From Paraburkholderia mimosarum LMG 23256 = NBRC 106338 (lineage in GTDB: Bacteria; Pseudomonadota; Gammaproteobacteria; Burkholderiales; Burkholderiaceae): a DNA stretch of 64,000 nucleotides. The stretch is from assembly GCF_000739815.1 (NCBI RefSeq), contig NZ_BBJJ01000007.1:124001-188000 (forward strand), read 5' to 3'. The notes below the pieces were generated by a model. That model saw only the letters and a program-made list of their open reading frames with translations, did not search any database and had not been told where the DNA came from. Position numbers and translations under genes: made by a program. Positions within the stretch are counted from its first letter, which is position 1. The number at the start of each line of letters is the position of its first letter. Shown here piece after piece: positions 45,614 to 53,859 of this stretch.

Positions 45614-47166
45614 AGATGGTTTCTTCGACTTCGGCGTCGGGCGCATGCGCAACAGCGCGCCCGCATGCATTGTTTTTCAGACGGAAGCGCGGCTCGCTGG
45701 CCGCGTGCCTCGCGTTCGCGCTGGCCGCATGCGCGATGGGTCCAACCGGCGAACCGCCTGCCATGCCGCAGCCCCAGCGCTATGGCGTAGAGGCGCAACC
45801 CGCGCAGACGGTTGTGGCCGAGGGCCTCTCGCAGCAGTTCATGACGGGTGCCGAACCGGTGCCGCAATGGTGGACGCTTTTCGGCTCCCCCGCGCTCGAC
45901 TCGCTCGTGAACGAAGGCCTCGCCAACAGCCCGAATCTGGCGGCCGCCGATCACAACCTGCAGGCCGCGCGCGAACAATTGCGCGGCCAGATCGGCGGCT
46001 CGCTGCTGCCCACGGTCGACGCCATCGGCATCGCCCAGCGGCAGCAGCAACCCGCGATCCCGCAGTTCGGCATCGACCAGTTGCAATACGCGATTTTCGC
46101 TGGCTTGATCGACGTTCGATATACGTTCGACGTGTTCGGCGCGACGCGCCTGAACAACGCGGCGCTCGCCTCGCGCGTGAACGTGCAGGCGTTCCAGTTC
46201 GAGGCGGCGCGCCGCGCGCTCGCGGCGAACATCGTCGCCAGCGCGCTCGGGGCGGCTACACTGCACGAGCAGGTCGATACGACCGTGCAGTTGATCGCGC
46301 TCGCAAATGCTCAGGCTGACGACATGCAAAAGCGCTACGCGCTCGGCTCCGCCTCGCGCGCCGATGTGCTCAACGCGCAGCAGAGCGCTGCTTCGCTCGC
46401 GGCGAACCTGCCGGGGCTGCGCCAGCAATGGATCGCGCAGCGGCACGCCCTCGCCGTGCTGATCGGCCGGTCGCCCGACCAGGCGCCGCCCGACCTCGAT
46501 CTCGCGAGCCTGAGCTTGCCCGCACAGGTTCCTGTAGTCGTGCCCTCGGAACTCCTGAGAAGCCGGCCCGATATCGAAGCCGCCGAAGCCGCGCTCAAGG
46601 CGGCCGCGGCCGACGTCGGCGCGGCGACCGCGCAGATGTACCCGAGCATCACGCTTTCGGCGGCGCTCGGCCAGGGCGGTTTCAGCTGGCCCGTCGTCAC
46701 CTCGGGCGCGGGCGCGCTGTGGGCAATCGGCGCTTCGCTCTCGCAGCCGATCTTCCACGGCGGCGCGCTCGTCGCTCAGCGGCGAGCGGCGCTGCAATCT
46801 TATGAGGCGGCCAACGACACCTACAAGCAAACCGTGCTGACGGCGTTCCAGGATGTCGCCGACCGGCTCGCCGCGCTCGATCACGACGCCCAGGCCCTCG
46901 AGGCGGCCAGCACGTCTGCGCGCACCGCGCAGGCCCTGTACGACGATACGAACGCGCGCTACCAGTTCGGCGCAGTGCCCTGGTACGCGGTGCGCCAAAG
47001 CGAGCAGCAATGGCGCAACGCGCGACTCGACGAAATCCGCTATCGCGGCGCACGGCTTTCCGATACGGCGGCGCTCTTCCAGGCGATGGGCAATCCGCCG
47101 GTCAATCCGGCGACGCTTGGCGGCGCTCGCGCGGCCGACGCCGAAACCGCCGCGAAAAGCCAGTAA
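45610..47166 (+). CDS. Outer-membrane efflux lipoprotein (NodT/OprM family)
   Basis: 518 aa. Its start overlaps the pump stop (ATGA). The lipobox is LAAC at about residue 39-42 after a basic stretch (FFRRKRGS). Two outer-membrane efflux repeats follow, each with long helices (for example ALVNEGLANSPNLAAADHNLQAA, cited as EGLANSPNLAAADHNL; second copy RPDIEAAEAALKAAAADVG). It forms the trimeric exit duct of this efflux system. Confidence 0.93.
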   Translation: MKMVSSTSASGACATARPHALFFRRKRGSLAACLAFALAACAMGPTGEPPAMPQPQRYGVEAQPAQTVVAEGLSQQFMTGAEPVPQWWTLFGSPALDSLVNEGLANSPNLAAADHNLQAAREQLRGQIGGSLLPTVDAIGIAQRQQQPAIPQFGIDQLQYAIFAGLIDVRYTFDVFGATRLNNAALASRVNVQAFQFEAARRALAANIVASALGAATLHEQVDTTVQLIALANAQADDMQKRYALGSASRADVLNAQQSAASLAANLPGLRQQWIAQRHALAVLIGRSPDQAPPDLDLASLSLPAQVPVVVPSELLRSRPDIEAAEAALKAAAADVGAATAQMYPSITLSAALGQGGFSWPVVTSGAGALWAIGASLSQPIFHGGALVAQRRAALQSYEAANDTYKQTVLTAFQDVADRLAALDHDAQALEAASTSARTAQALYDDTNARYQFGAVPWYAVRQSEQQWRNARLDEIRYRGARLSDTAALFQAMGNPPVNPATLGGARAADAETAAKSQ

Positions 47167-47265
47167 CGCTCGCGGTTTGCGCTGCGACCAACGCGGCGAG
47201 CGCGTCGCGATACCATGGTCGGCAACGCGCCAAATGGGCCGGCAACCCACGATGGAGACGACACC

Positions 47266-47886
47266 ATGCCCACGCCTTCGCTCGACTTCTGGTTCGACCT
47301 CGCCAGCAATTACAGCTATTTGAGCGTCATGCGCATCGAAGCGCTCGCCGGGCGCGCCGGCGTGGAGGTTCGCTGGCGGCCCTTCCTGCTCGGCCCGATT
47401 CTCGAGGCGCTCGGCTGGAAAGGACCGCCCTTTGTCGTGCAGAAGGAGAAAGGCGCGTACGTGTGGCAGGACATGCGGCGCCAATGCCGCAAGTACGCGC
47501 TGCCGTGGCGACAACCCAGCGAATTCCCCCGCCGCAGCGTGCTGGCCACGCGCATCGCGGTACTCGCCGATGGCGAATCCTGGCTACCGGCCTGGTGCCG
47601 TACCGTGATGACGCGCAATTATGGCGACGACCGTGAAGTCGATCCGCCGGAAGCCGTCACGCAGATGCTGACGGCGCTGGGCCTGAACGCACAGCGGCTC
47701 ATCGCGGAAGCCGGCAGTGATGCGAACCGGCAACGTCTGCGCGAGCGCACGCAGAGGGCCCGCGATCTTGGCATCTTCGGCGCACCGACCTTCTTCGTCG
47801 GCGATGAAATGTTCTGGGGCAACGACAGACTGGAAGACGCGATCGACGCAGCACGCTCCGCTCGCCAGGTCTCGTTCGACGGATAG
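47266..47886 (+). CDS. 2-hydroxychromene-2-carboxylate isomerase / DsbA-family protein
   Basis: 206 aa from the ATG at 47266 (MPTPSLDFWFD), with GGAG upstream. It is a thioredoxin-fold protein of the kappa-GST/HCCA isomerase group: FWFDLASNYSYLSVMR at the N-terminus, WRPFLLGPI, and GIFGAPTFFVGDEMFWGNDRL at the C-terminus (cis-Pro and last strand). The family isomerises 2-hydroxychromene-2-carboxylate in naphthalene breakdown, but many members have unknown roles. It lies 99 bp after the efflux lipoprotein gene and may belong to the same transcript. Confidence 0.85.
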   Translation: MPTPSLDFWFDLASNYSYLSVMRIEALAGRAGVEVRWRPFLLGPILEALGWKGPPFVVQKEKGAYVWQDMRRQCRKYALPWRQPSEFPRRSVLATRIAVLADGESWLPAWCRTVMTRNYGDDREVDPPEAVTQMLTALGLNAQRLIAEAGSDANRQRLRERTQRARDLGIFGAPTFFVGDEMFWGNDRLEDAIDAARSARQVSFDG

Positions 47887-47920
47887 CCCTCTTCTCGCGC
47901 GGGCGTCTCTCTGTTTATCT

Positions 47921-47990
47921 GTCAGGAATTTCTGATTCTTATTATTAAGACAGAACTGCTACACTGCGCCACAAGTCAGGCTTTTCTGAT
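47921..47990. promoter_or_regulatory. Pair of direct repeats with internal dyads upstream of the small exported protein
   Basis: GTCAGGAATTTCTGAT (47921-47936) and GTCAGGCTTTTCTGAT (47975-47990) are 16-bp direct repeats with two changes, 54 bp apart (about five helical turns). Each contains TCAG and CTGA in inverted order. They flank an AT-rich segment with a TACACT box (47960-47965). Confidence 0.55.
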
Positions 47991-48119
47991 CGGTGCGACG
48001 CACAGTACTACGTATTCCTACATATTTCATTGAGTCGGCACTTGAGGGTCTGGTCTCGCCATCTGGGCGGCACGAGCCCAAAAGAAGGCGCAATGCACGG
48101 CAATCGAATGGAGCAGATC

Positions 48120-48539
48120 ATGACGCATCGCGCGAACCGGATTATTTTCATCGCACTACTGATTATGTTCAGTGCCTCGGCGCGTGCTGGTCTCGAATGC
48201 TCCGCCGCACGCAGCGGCTTCCGGTTCGAATCGGATAGCTGGACTGGCACCGACAAACTGGAGCACTTTGCGGTCTCCGTACCATTCGGCGCCGCAGGCG
48301 GCTGGCTCACGCGCGACACCGATCATCCCGTGGTCTATGGCACGCTCATCGGTACGGTTCCAGGGCTCGCACTGCAGATCCTGAACGGCACCTGTCCCAC
48401 GGCCGGCTTCTCGTACAAGGATCTGTTCGCCGATGCGCTCGGCGCGCTCTCGGGGGCGTGGCTCGCGCACTGGGCGGTCTCATGGTCACGCGATTCGCAC
48501 AGCCGAACCATCGGACTGCGTTACAACAATGTGTTTTGA
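48120..48539 (+). CDS. Small exported protein resembling YfiM/DUF2279
   Basis: 139 aa from the ATG at 48120 (GGAG upstream); an in-frame ATG at 48093 is an alternative. The signal peptide is at residues 1-23 (basic MTHRANR, then a hydrophobic core ending SARA). The mature part has WTGTDKLEHFAVSVPFGAAG, two hydrophobic segments and FADALGALSGAWLAHW. The DKxxHF and D-x-x-x-x-x-x-G pattern resembles the DUF2279/YfiM lipoprotein group, without a lipobox here. Its function is unknown. Confidence 0.7.
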   Translation: MTHRANRIIFIALLIMFSASARAGLECSAARSGFRFESDSWTGTDKLEHFAVSVPFGAAGGWLTRDTDHPVVYGTLIGTVPGLALQILNGTCPTAGFSYKDLFADALGALSGAWLAHWAVSWSRDSHSRTIGLRYNNVF

Positions 48540-48614
48540 GGTGCTTGCTGCTTCGGAACGCGTGCAAGCAGGCAAAGCCTTTGGTGTCAGGCAGTTAGCT
48601 TCGATATCCCAGGG

Positions 48615-48697
48615 TTATGAACAGGGGCTTCAACAAAATCTGTGGAAAAGTGAGCGTGAGAGTTACCCACAGATTTTGTTGGCAGCCCTGTGGAAAA
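48615..48697. other. Cluster of DnaA-box-like sequences with a 15-bp inverted repeat
   Basis: Four DnaA-box-like 9-mers lie within 83 bp: TTATGAACA (48615-48623, plus), TTTTCCACA (48649-48641, minus), TTACCCACA (48663-48671, plus) and TTTTCCACA (48697-48689, minus). The two TTTTCCACA fit TTWTNCACA exactly; the other two differ at one position. A 15-bp perfect inverted repeat, CAACAAAATCTGTGG with its complement (48631-48645 and 48667-48681), includes two of them. No replication gene is nearby. Confidence 0.55.
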
Positions 48698-48754
48698 GCC
48701 CTGGACAGCTCGGCCAACCCGTTGCTGCGCAAGCAGATTTCGTCCACCAAACAA

Positions 48755-48786
48755 AACACGGCGCGCCGTTGCCGACGCGCCGTGTT
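48755..48786 (-). terminator. Terminator of the PBP1A gene
   Basis: An 11-bp stem (48755-48765 with 48776-48786) closes a 10-base loop. On the minus strand it is followed by a TTTGTTTGG-like tract. It lies about 40 bp after the stop at 48827. Confidence 0.8.
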
Positions 48787-48826
48787 CATTTCGTGAAACT
48801 GACTGATTGCGAGTGAAGTCGCCGCG

Positions 48827-51346
48827 TTATGGCTTGTTCGACTCGAAGAGATCCAGGATCTGCTTCTTCTCTGTCGTGGTCACGTCAGGCGGCGTCATAC
48901 CGCCCGGCCCCATGGTGCCGGTCGCACCGCTCGCGTCGCTCGCGCCGGCCGGATTCGCCGAGTCTAGCCCGATGCTCGACACGAAGCCGTTGCCCGGCGT
49001 CATGTCCGAGAAGTACAGCTCGCCATTGAGCGTCGTGAGGCCCTCGGGCATCGCCGGCTGTTCCTGGGGCACGCCGCGCAGCGCGCGCTGCATGTACTCC
49101 ACCCAGATCGGCAGCGCGAGCTGCGCGCCGAACTCGCGGCTGCCAAGGCTCTTCGGCTGGTCGTAGCCCATCCACGCCACGGCTACCAGCGTGCGCTGAT
49201 AGCCCGCGAACCAGCCGTCCTTGGCGTCGTTGGTCGTACCGGTCTTGCCCTGCAGGTCGTCGCGATGAAGCACGTTGGTGCCCGCCCCCGTCCCCGCCGT
49301 CGCCACCGAATGCAGCAAGCTGTTCATCACGTACGCGTTGCGCGGCGAGAGCGTTTGCGGCGCGTTGCGGGCCGCCACGAGCGGCTGCGCGCGCAGGACC
49401 GGCTGGCCGTGCGAGTCGTCGACTTCGGCGATCAGGTACGGGTTGATGCGGTAGCCGCCGTTCGCGAACACGCTATACGCGCCCGCCGACTGCAGCGGCG
49501 TGACGAGGCCCGCGCCGAGCGCCATCGGCAGATAAGGCGGAGTCTTGTCCGCATCGAAGCCAAAGCGCTGCGTCACGTAGTCCTGTGCGTATTTCGTGCC
49601 GATGTACGAGAGGATGCGGATCGACACGAGGTTCTTCGACTTCTGGAGCGCGAGGCGCATGGGCATCGGGCCTTCGGGCTGGTCGTCGTCCTTCGGCTCC
49701 CATGCATCGCCGCCCGGCGTGCTGGGCGGGAAGAAGAGCGGCGCGTCGTTGATGATCGTCGCCGGTCCGAGGCCCTTTTCGAGCGAAGCCGAGTAGATGA
49801 ACGGCTTGAAGCTCGAACCCGGCTGACGCCAGGCCTGGGTGACGTGGTTGAACTTGTTCTTGTTGAAGTCGAAGCCGCCGATCAGCGCGCGAATCGCGCC
49901 GTCCTGCGGCGTGAGCGAGACGAGCGCGCCTTCCACCTGAGGCAGCTGCGTGATCTGCCAGTTGCCCTTCGCGTCGGTCATCAGGCGCACGATCGAGCCC
50001 AGGCGAATGCGCAGCGCCTGCGAGGCGCGCGGTGACAGCGCGGCGGCCACGAAGCGCAGGCCGTCGCCCGTTACCGTCACCGAAGTCCCGTCGAGCCGTT
50101 GCGCTGTCACCGACTTCGGACCCGCATCGATCACGACCGCCGAGACGAGGTCGCCGTTGTCCGGATGATCGGTGAGCGCGTCTTCGATCGCCTGCTCGCG
50201 GTCGTCTCCGTCGGCCGGCAACTGCACGAAGCCCTCCGGCCCGCGATAGCCGTGGCGGCGCTCGTAGTCCATTACGCCCTTGCGGACAGCCGCGTAGGCG
50301 GCGTCCTGGTCGGCCGAATCGATCGTCGTCGTCACGGTGAGGCCGCGCGTGTACGTTTCGTCCTTGTATTGCGCGTACATCATCTGGCGCACCATTTCCG
50401 CGATGTATTCGGCGTGCACGCTGTATTCGGTGCCGGCCGTCTTCGTCTGCAGCGGTTCCTTGATCGCTTCGTCGTACTGCGCCTGGGTGATATAGCCGAG
50501 GGCGAGCATGCGCTTGAGGATGTACTCCTGGCGAATCTTCGCGCGGTGCGGATTGACGATCGGGTTATACGCCGACGGCGCCTTCGGCAGACCCGCGAGC
50601 ATCGCAGCCTGCGCGAGCGTGATGTCCTTCAGATCCTTGCCGAAGTACACGCGCGCCGCCGCCGAAAAACCATAGGCGCGCTGACCCAGATAGATCTGGT
50701 TCATGTATAGCTCGAGAATCTGGTCTTTCGTGAGCGCGCGCTCGATCTTGTAGGCGAGCAGCATCTCGTAGATCTTGCGCGTATAGGTCTTTTCGCTCGA
50801 AAGGAAGAAGTTGCGTGCGACCTGCATCGTGATCGTGCTCGCGCCCTGCGACGCACCGCCGTGCATGAGGTCGGCCACGCCCGCGCGCAGGATGCCGACG
50901 AAGTCCACGCCGCCGTGCTCGTAGAAGCGATAGTCCTCGATGGCGAGCACCGCCTTCTTCTGGATGTCCGGAATGTCCTGGAAGCGCACGAGCTGGCGCC
51001 GTTCTTCGCCGAACTCGCCGATCAGCACGTGATCGGCGGTGTAGATGCGCAGCGGCACCTTGGGCTGGTAGTTCGTGAGCGCGTCGAGCGAAGGCAGTTG
51101 CGGTCCCATCACGACGAGCACGTAGCCGATCAGCAGCGCACCGATGACGCACAGCGTCGCGATGAGGCCGGCGAACCAGAGCGCAATCGAAGCACCGATC
51201 GAGCGCCGGCGCGGCGGTTCGCCGCGCGAGCCGTCACCGTCCGGCTGGGTGCGGCGCGGCGCCGGTCGTCCGGTGTTGAGGGAGGGTTCCCGATCCTGAT
51301 CCTGATACGGGTACTGTGATGAAGGCGGTCGTTTGATGATAGGCAT
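48827..51346 (-). CDS. mrcA: Class A penicillin-binding protein 1A
   Basis: 839 aa bifunctional peptidoglycan synthase, inner-membrane anchored by one segment at about residues 53-80. The glycosyltransferase family 51 domain has the catalytic Glu in EDYRFYEHGG, then GASTITMQVARN and RKIYEMLLAYKIE. The transpeptidase domain has the catalytic Ser in SSFKPF (about 510) and KTGTTND (about 700). The C-terminal tail is Gly/Ala-rich. In Burkholderiales the main ponA gene usually faces pilMNOPQ; no pil genes occur here, so this may be a second copy. Confidence 0.94.
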   Translation of the reverse strand: MPIIKRPPSSQYPYQDQDREPSLNTGRPAPRRTQPDGDGSRGEPPRRRSIGASIALWFAGLIATLCVIGALLIGYVLVVMGPQLPSLDALTNYQPKVPLRIYTADHVLIGEFGEERRQLVRFQDIPDIQKKAVLAIEDYRFYEHGGVDFVGILRAGVADLMHGGASQGASTITMQVARNFFLSSEKTYTRKIYEMLLAYKIERALTKDQILELYMNQIYLGQRAYGFSAAARVYFGKDLKDITLAQAAMLAGLPKAPSAYNPIVNPHRAKIRQEYILKRMLALGYITQAQYDEAIKEPLQTKTAGTEYSVHAEYIAEMVRQMMYAQYKDETYTRGLTVTTTIDSADQDAAYAAVRKGVMDYERRHGYRGPEGFVQLPADGDDREQAIEDALTDHPDNGDLVSAVVIDAGPKSVTAQRLDGTSVTVTGDGLRFVAAALSPRASQALRIRLGSIVRLMTDAKGNWQITQLPQVEGALVSLTPQDGAIRALIGGFDFNKNKFNHVTQAWRQPGSSFKPFIYSASLEKGLGPATIINDAPLFFPPSTPGGDAWEPKDDDQPEGPMPMRLALQKSKNLVSIRILSYIGTKYAQDYVTQRFGFDADKTPPYLPMALGAGLVTPLQSAGAYSVFANGGYRINPYLIAEVDDSHGQPVLRAQPLVAARNAPQTLSPRNAYVMNSLLHSVATAGTGAGTNVLHRDDLQGKTGTTNDAKDGWFAGYQRTLVAVAWMGYDQPKSLGSREFGAQLALPIWVEYMQRALRGVPQEQPAMPEGLTTLNGELYFSDMTPGNGFVSSIGLDSANPAGASDASGATGTMGPGGMTPPDVTTTEKKQILDLFESNKP

Positions 51347-51943
51347 GACTGGAATGATGGGCGCGTCTCGCGCGCGCCGGCTGCGCGCAACGCGCGCGCA
51401 TGGATCTCGACCACGGCGTCATGGCGCCAATGCGGCTACGACGTCGCCGGCTCAAAGCCCGCGACGCGGCGCGACCGGCAACGCCCCCGTCCGGCCGCGC
51501 GGCGCGCACTGCGGCACGCCAGAGGCGAATACTCGCCCGTTCGGGCGCCATCCGCGAAATGTAACAGCGCATTCTAATGAAATCGCGGGCGGCGGGTCGC
51601 GCTTTTTTTGTAAGAGTTTCCTGGACAATCCTTCCAGCCCTATTTTTTGCGTTCGCCGGCGAGGTCTTGCTCGGATTCTCGCGCCAGGCGCGAAAAGTTT
51701 CGTAACGGATCGACTCGGCGAGTTACAGATTAGACGAATGCCGGCTTTTGACAGGAGATTCTTGCGGCAAGCGTCTCCCCACCCGCGCAGCTTCTGATTG
51801 CGCATCGGCGCTCTCGTCATATGATGAAAGATCTTCACGCCCCTGTTTTGCGCCCAGGCACCCCACACGCATTGACGCTTTCGAAAAGCCATCGCGCTGG
51901 CAGGAACCGACGTCATACGAAGCCGAGCCAACGGTCCGTCGAT
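51347..51943. other. Long divergent intergenic region between PBP1A and RHH-type genes
   Basis: About 600 bp containing both promoters. Part of it is less GC-rich, with T runs near 51603-51611 and 51642-51647. Overlapping open frames are present, but none looks like a gene. Confidence 0.55.
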
Positions 51944-52615
51944 ATGAACAAGCCCAGCGAACGCATTGTCGTCTTCGTCACGGCCGCGCAAAAGCGCGCG
52001 ATCTCCGCCACCGCCGACGGGCTCGGCATCAGCGTCAGCGAGCTCATGCGCCGTGCCGTGATCGCGTTCAGCGTCACGAGCGACCAGGTGAAGGCCGCAA
52101 GCCTGGTCGACCGGCTGAACGCTCCGCGTCAGCCCGACGCGCTCGCGCAGGTACTGCAAAAGGCGGCCAGACCGCTGCGCGCGAGCCGCACAGGGGCGAT
52201 CCGGCCGCAGGCGGTGCGCGCGGCGGCCCCAGGCGGGGCCCCAGCGAACGCGGCCGCGCAATACGATGGCGCGCTCGCAGATGGCGGCGCCGCCGCAGCC
52301 GTTGACGACGTGGCTGGCACCCGCGAGGGAACGCCGCTCGCGAGCGGCGCGCCCCTGCCCGCCGCTCACACCGACGAGCCTGAAGTGAGCCAGGCCGCAC
52401 GCGAAATCGCGCAGGCCGTCGCGCGCATGAACGCCGAAGCGGAGGCTGCCGCTCAAAGCGCGGCGCTCGCCGACGCTGCCGCCCAACCGCACGAAGACGC
52501 CCCGCTGCAACCGCTGAGCTCGGCGCCGTTCGCCCGCTCGTGGCGCAACGCGGGCGCCCCGCTCGAAGACGCCCACCGCGACGACGCCGCACCGGAAGGC
52601 GGCAAGTTCGCTTGA
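51944..52615 (+). CDS. Ribbon-helix-helix-like protein with long Ala-rich tail
   Basis: 223 aa from the ATG at 51944 (MNKPSERIVVF); an upstream in-frame ATG at 51821 would add 41 basic residues. Residues 6-50 look like a ribbon-helix-helix DNA-binding unit: strand ERIVVFVTAAQK, helix RAISATADGLG, turn, helix SVSELMRRAVIAF. The remaining ~170 residues are low-complexity Ala/Pro/Asp/Glu and probably disordered. Such an N-terminal RHH with a long tail could be a DNA-binding regulator with a partner-binding arm. No toxin gene is adjacent. The start lacks a strong ribosome-binding site. Confidence 0.7.
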   Translation: MNKPSERIVVFVTAAQKRAISATADGLGISVSELMRRAVIAFSVTSDQVKAASLVDRLNAPRQPDALAQVLQKAARPLRASRTGAIRPQAVRAAAPGGAPANAAAQYDGALADGGAAAAVDDVAGTREGTPLASGAPLPAAHTDEPEVSQAAREIAQAVARMNAEAEAAAQSAALADAAAQPHEDAPLQPLSSAPFARSWRNAGAPLEDAHRDDAAPEGGKFA

Positions 52616-53038
52616 GCGCGTGGCGGGCCCGCCGGGGCTGCGCTACGGGCGCGCAGCGATCACGTGCAGCGCGCTTTGAGCCCGCCCACGCGGCACACCG
52701 GGGCCCGCCCACGCGCCCGATCCCTTAAGTCCCTTTTAAGACGGGCCGTGGTGTAATATCCGCGGTCGATGCCGGGCCCTGCTCGAATCGACGCATCATG
52801 TTTCGCAGCAAATCCGCATCACGACGAGCGCGCGAATGCACAAAAACGCGATCGCGCTATTGCAATCACGGCACTTGCCCCGATTTGCGCGCTGCATGCG
52901 CGGCGTATGCAAAGCAGCGTAAGCTGGTGGATGGAGCGCCGATTCATCACATCAGTCGCGCCAGCCGGCCCCGCAAAGCGCAACCGCATGCACGCACCTC
53001 GGCCCGAAACGGCCGATCTCATTTCACTGGAGGAATTC
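52616..53038. other. Intergenic region upstream of pspA
   Basis: About 420 bp with no gene that I support. It contains TTAAGTCCCTTTTAAG (52725-52740) and a TAATAT box (52754-52759), a possible promoter for the PspA gene. I found no properly spaced sigma-54 -24/-12 site. Confidence 0.5.
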
Positions 53039-53719
53039 ATGTCGCTTTTCGACTCCATCACCCGCACCGTGAAGGGCCTGCTCAACGACGCGGCCGATTC
53101 GGTGCAGGATCCGTCGCGCGACGCGCGCCAGATCGTGCGTGAGCTCGACGACAGCATCGCCCGTGCGGAGAACTCGCTCGTCGAGATCCAGGCGCAGGTC
53201 GCCACGCAGCAAAGCAAGCGCGACGTGGCCGCCGACAAGGCGAAGAAGTACGAAGACGGCGCGAAGCGCGCGCTGCAATCGGGCGACGAAGCGCTGGCAC
53301 GTGAAGCGCTCGGCGCGCAGCAGACCGCCGAAGCCGAACGCGACGCCCTCGCGGCCGAGCTCGCGAAGCTCGAACCGTCGGTCGATCAGCTGAAGCAGCA
53401 GATCGACGACATGCGCCAGCGGCGCAACGACCTGAACGCACGCTCCAATATCCTCCAGGCGAAGCAGCAGATCGCCCAGGCGAAGGACGTCGCGGCGACG
53501 GCGCTGGGCGGCATCGGCGGCAAGAATCTCGACGCCGATTTCCAGAAGCTGGAAGACAAAGTCTCGCTCTCGAACGCGCGCTCGGACGCTCGCCTGAACT
53601 CGGCCGACCAGTCGAGCGGCAAGGCACTGGACGAAAAGCTCGCGGCGCTCAACAAGGGCCCTTCGGTGGACGAGCGACTCGAAGCGCTCAAGAAGCAGAT
53701 GAACACGCCGGCGCAGTAA
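53039..53719 (+). CDS. pspA: PspA/IM30 family protein
   Basis: 226 aa from the ATG at 53039 with the strong site GGAGG upstream (CTGGAGGAATTC). It opens MSLFDSITRTVKGLLNDAAD and continues as an almost entirely coiled-coil chain, the PspA/Vipp1 form that binds the inner membrane under envelope stress. Ala, Gln and Lys/Glu heptads run to about residue 175. In E. coli PspA inhibits PspF, but no pspF, pspB or pspC lies here. A TPR membrane protein gene follows after 140 bp. Confidence 0.88.
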   Translation: MSLFDSITRTVKGLLNDAADSVQDPSRDARQIVRELDDSIARAENSLVEIQAQVATQQSKRDVAADKAKKYEDGAKRALQSGDEALAREALGAQQTAEAERDALAAELAKLEPSVDQLKQQIDDMRQRRNDLNARSNILQAKQQIAQAKDVAATALGGIGGKNLDADFQKLEDKVSLSNARSDARLNSADQSSGKALDEKLAALNKGPSVDERLEALKKQMNTPAQ

Positions 53720-53859
53720 AAAGCGCCGGTGTGCAGGATGCGGCGCGGCATGGGCCATGCTGCTGAAATGCCAGGCAGGCGCCACGCAGCAAAGCCATAT
53801 GGCGCCGCATCCCCGTATCGAATGCCATGGAGACGGGCTCAATCGGCCCGGCCTGCAAC

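Noticed and set aside
43553..47514. Long antisense open frames (about 600 codons) opposite the efflux genes
   Set aside because: They come from the high GC third-position bias of the real genes and encode His/Arg/Glu-rich nonsense without domains.
48224..48240. GGTTCGAATC-like T-loop hint of a tRNA
   Set aside because: It lies inside the small exported protein gene and no acceptor or anticodon stem can be folded around it.
51333..51797. 154-codon frame upstream of the RHH gene
   Set aside because: It starts inside the PBP1A N-terminal region on the opposite strand, is Arg-rich, and has no ribosome-binding site or family likeness.
52871..52892. Possible sigma-54 promoter before pspA (GGCAC then TTTGC)
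   Set aside because: The distance between the GG and GC elements is 15 bases instead of 10, so it cannot be a normal -24/-12 promoter.
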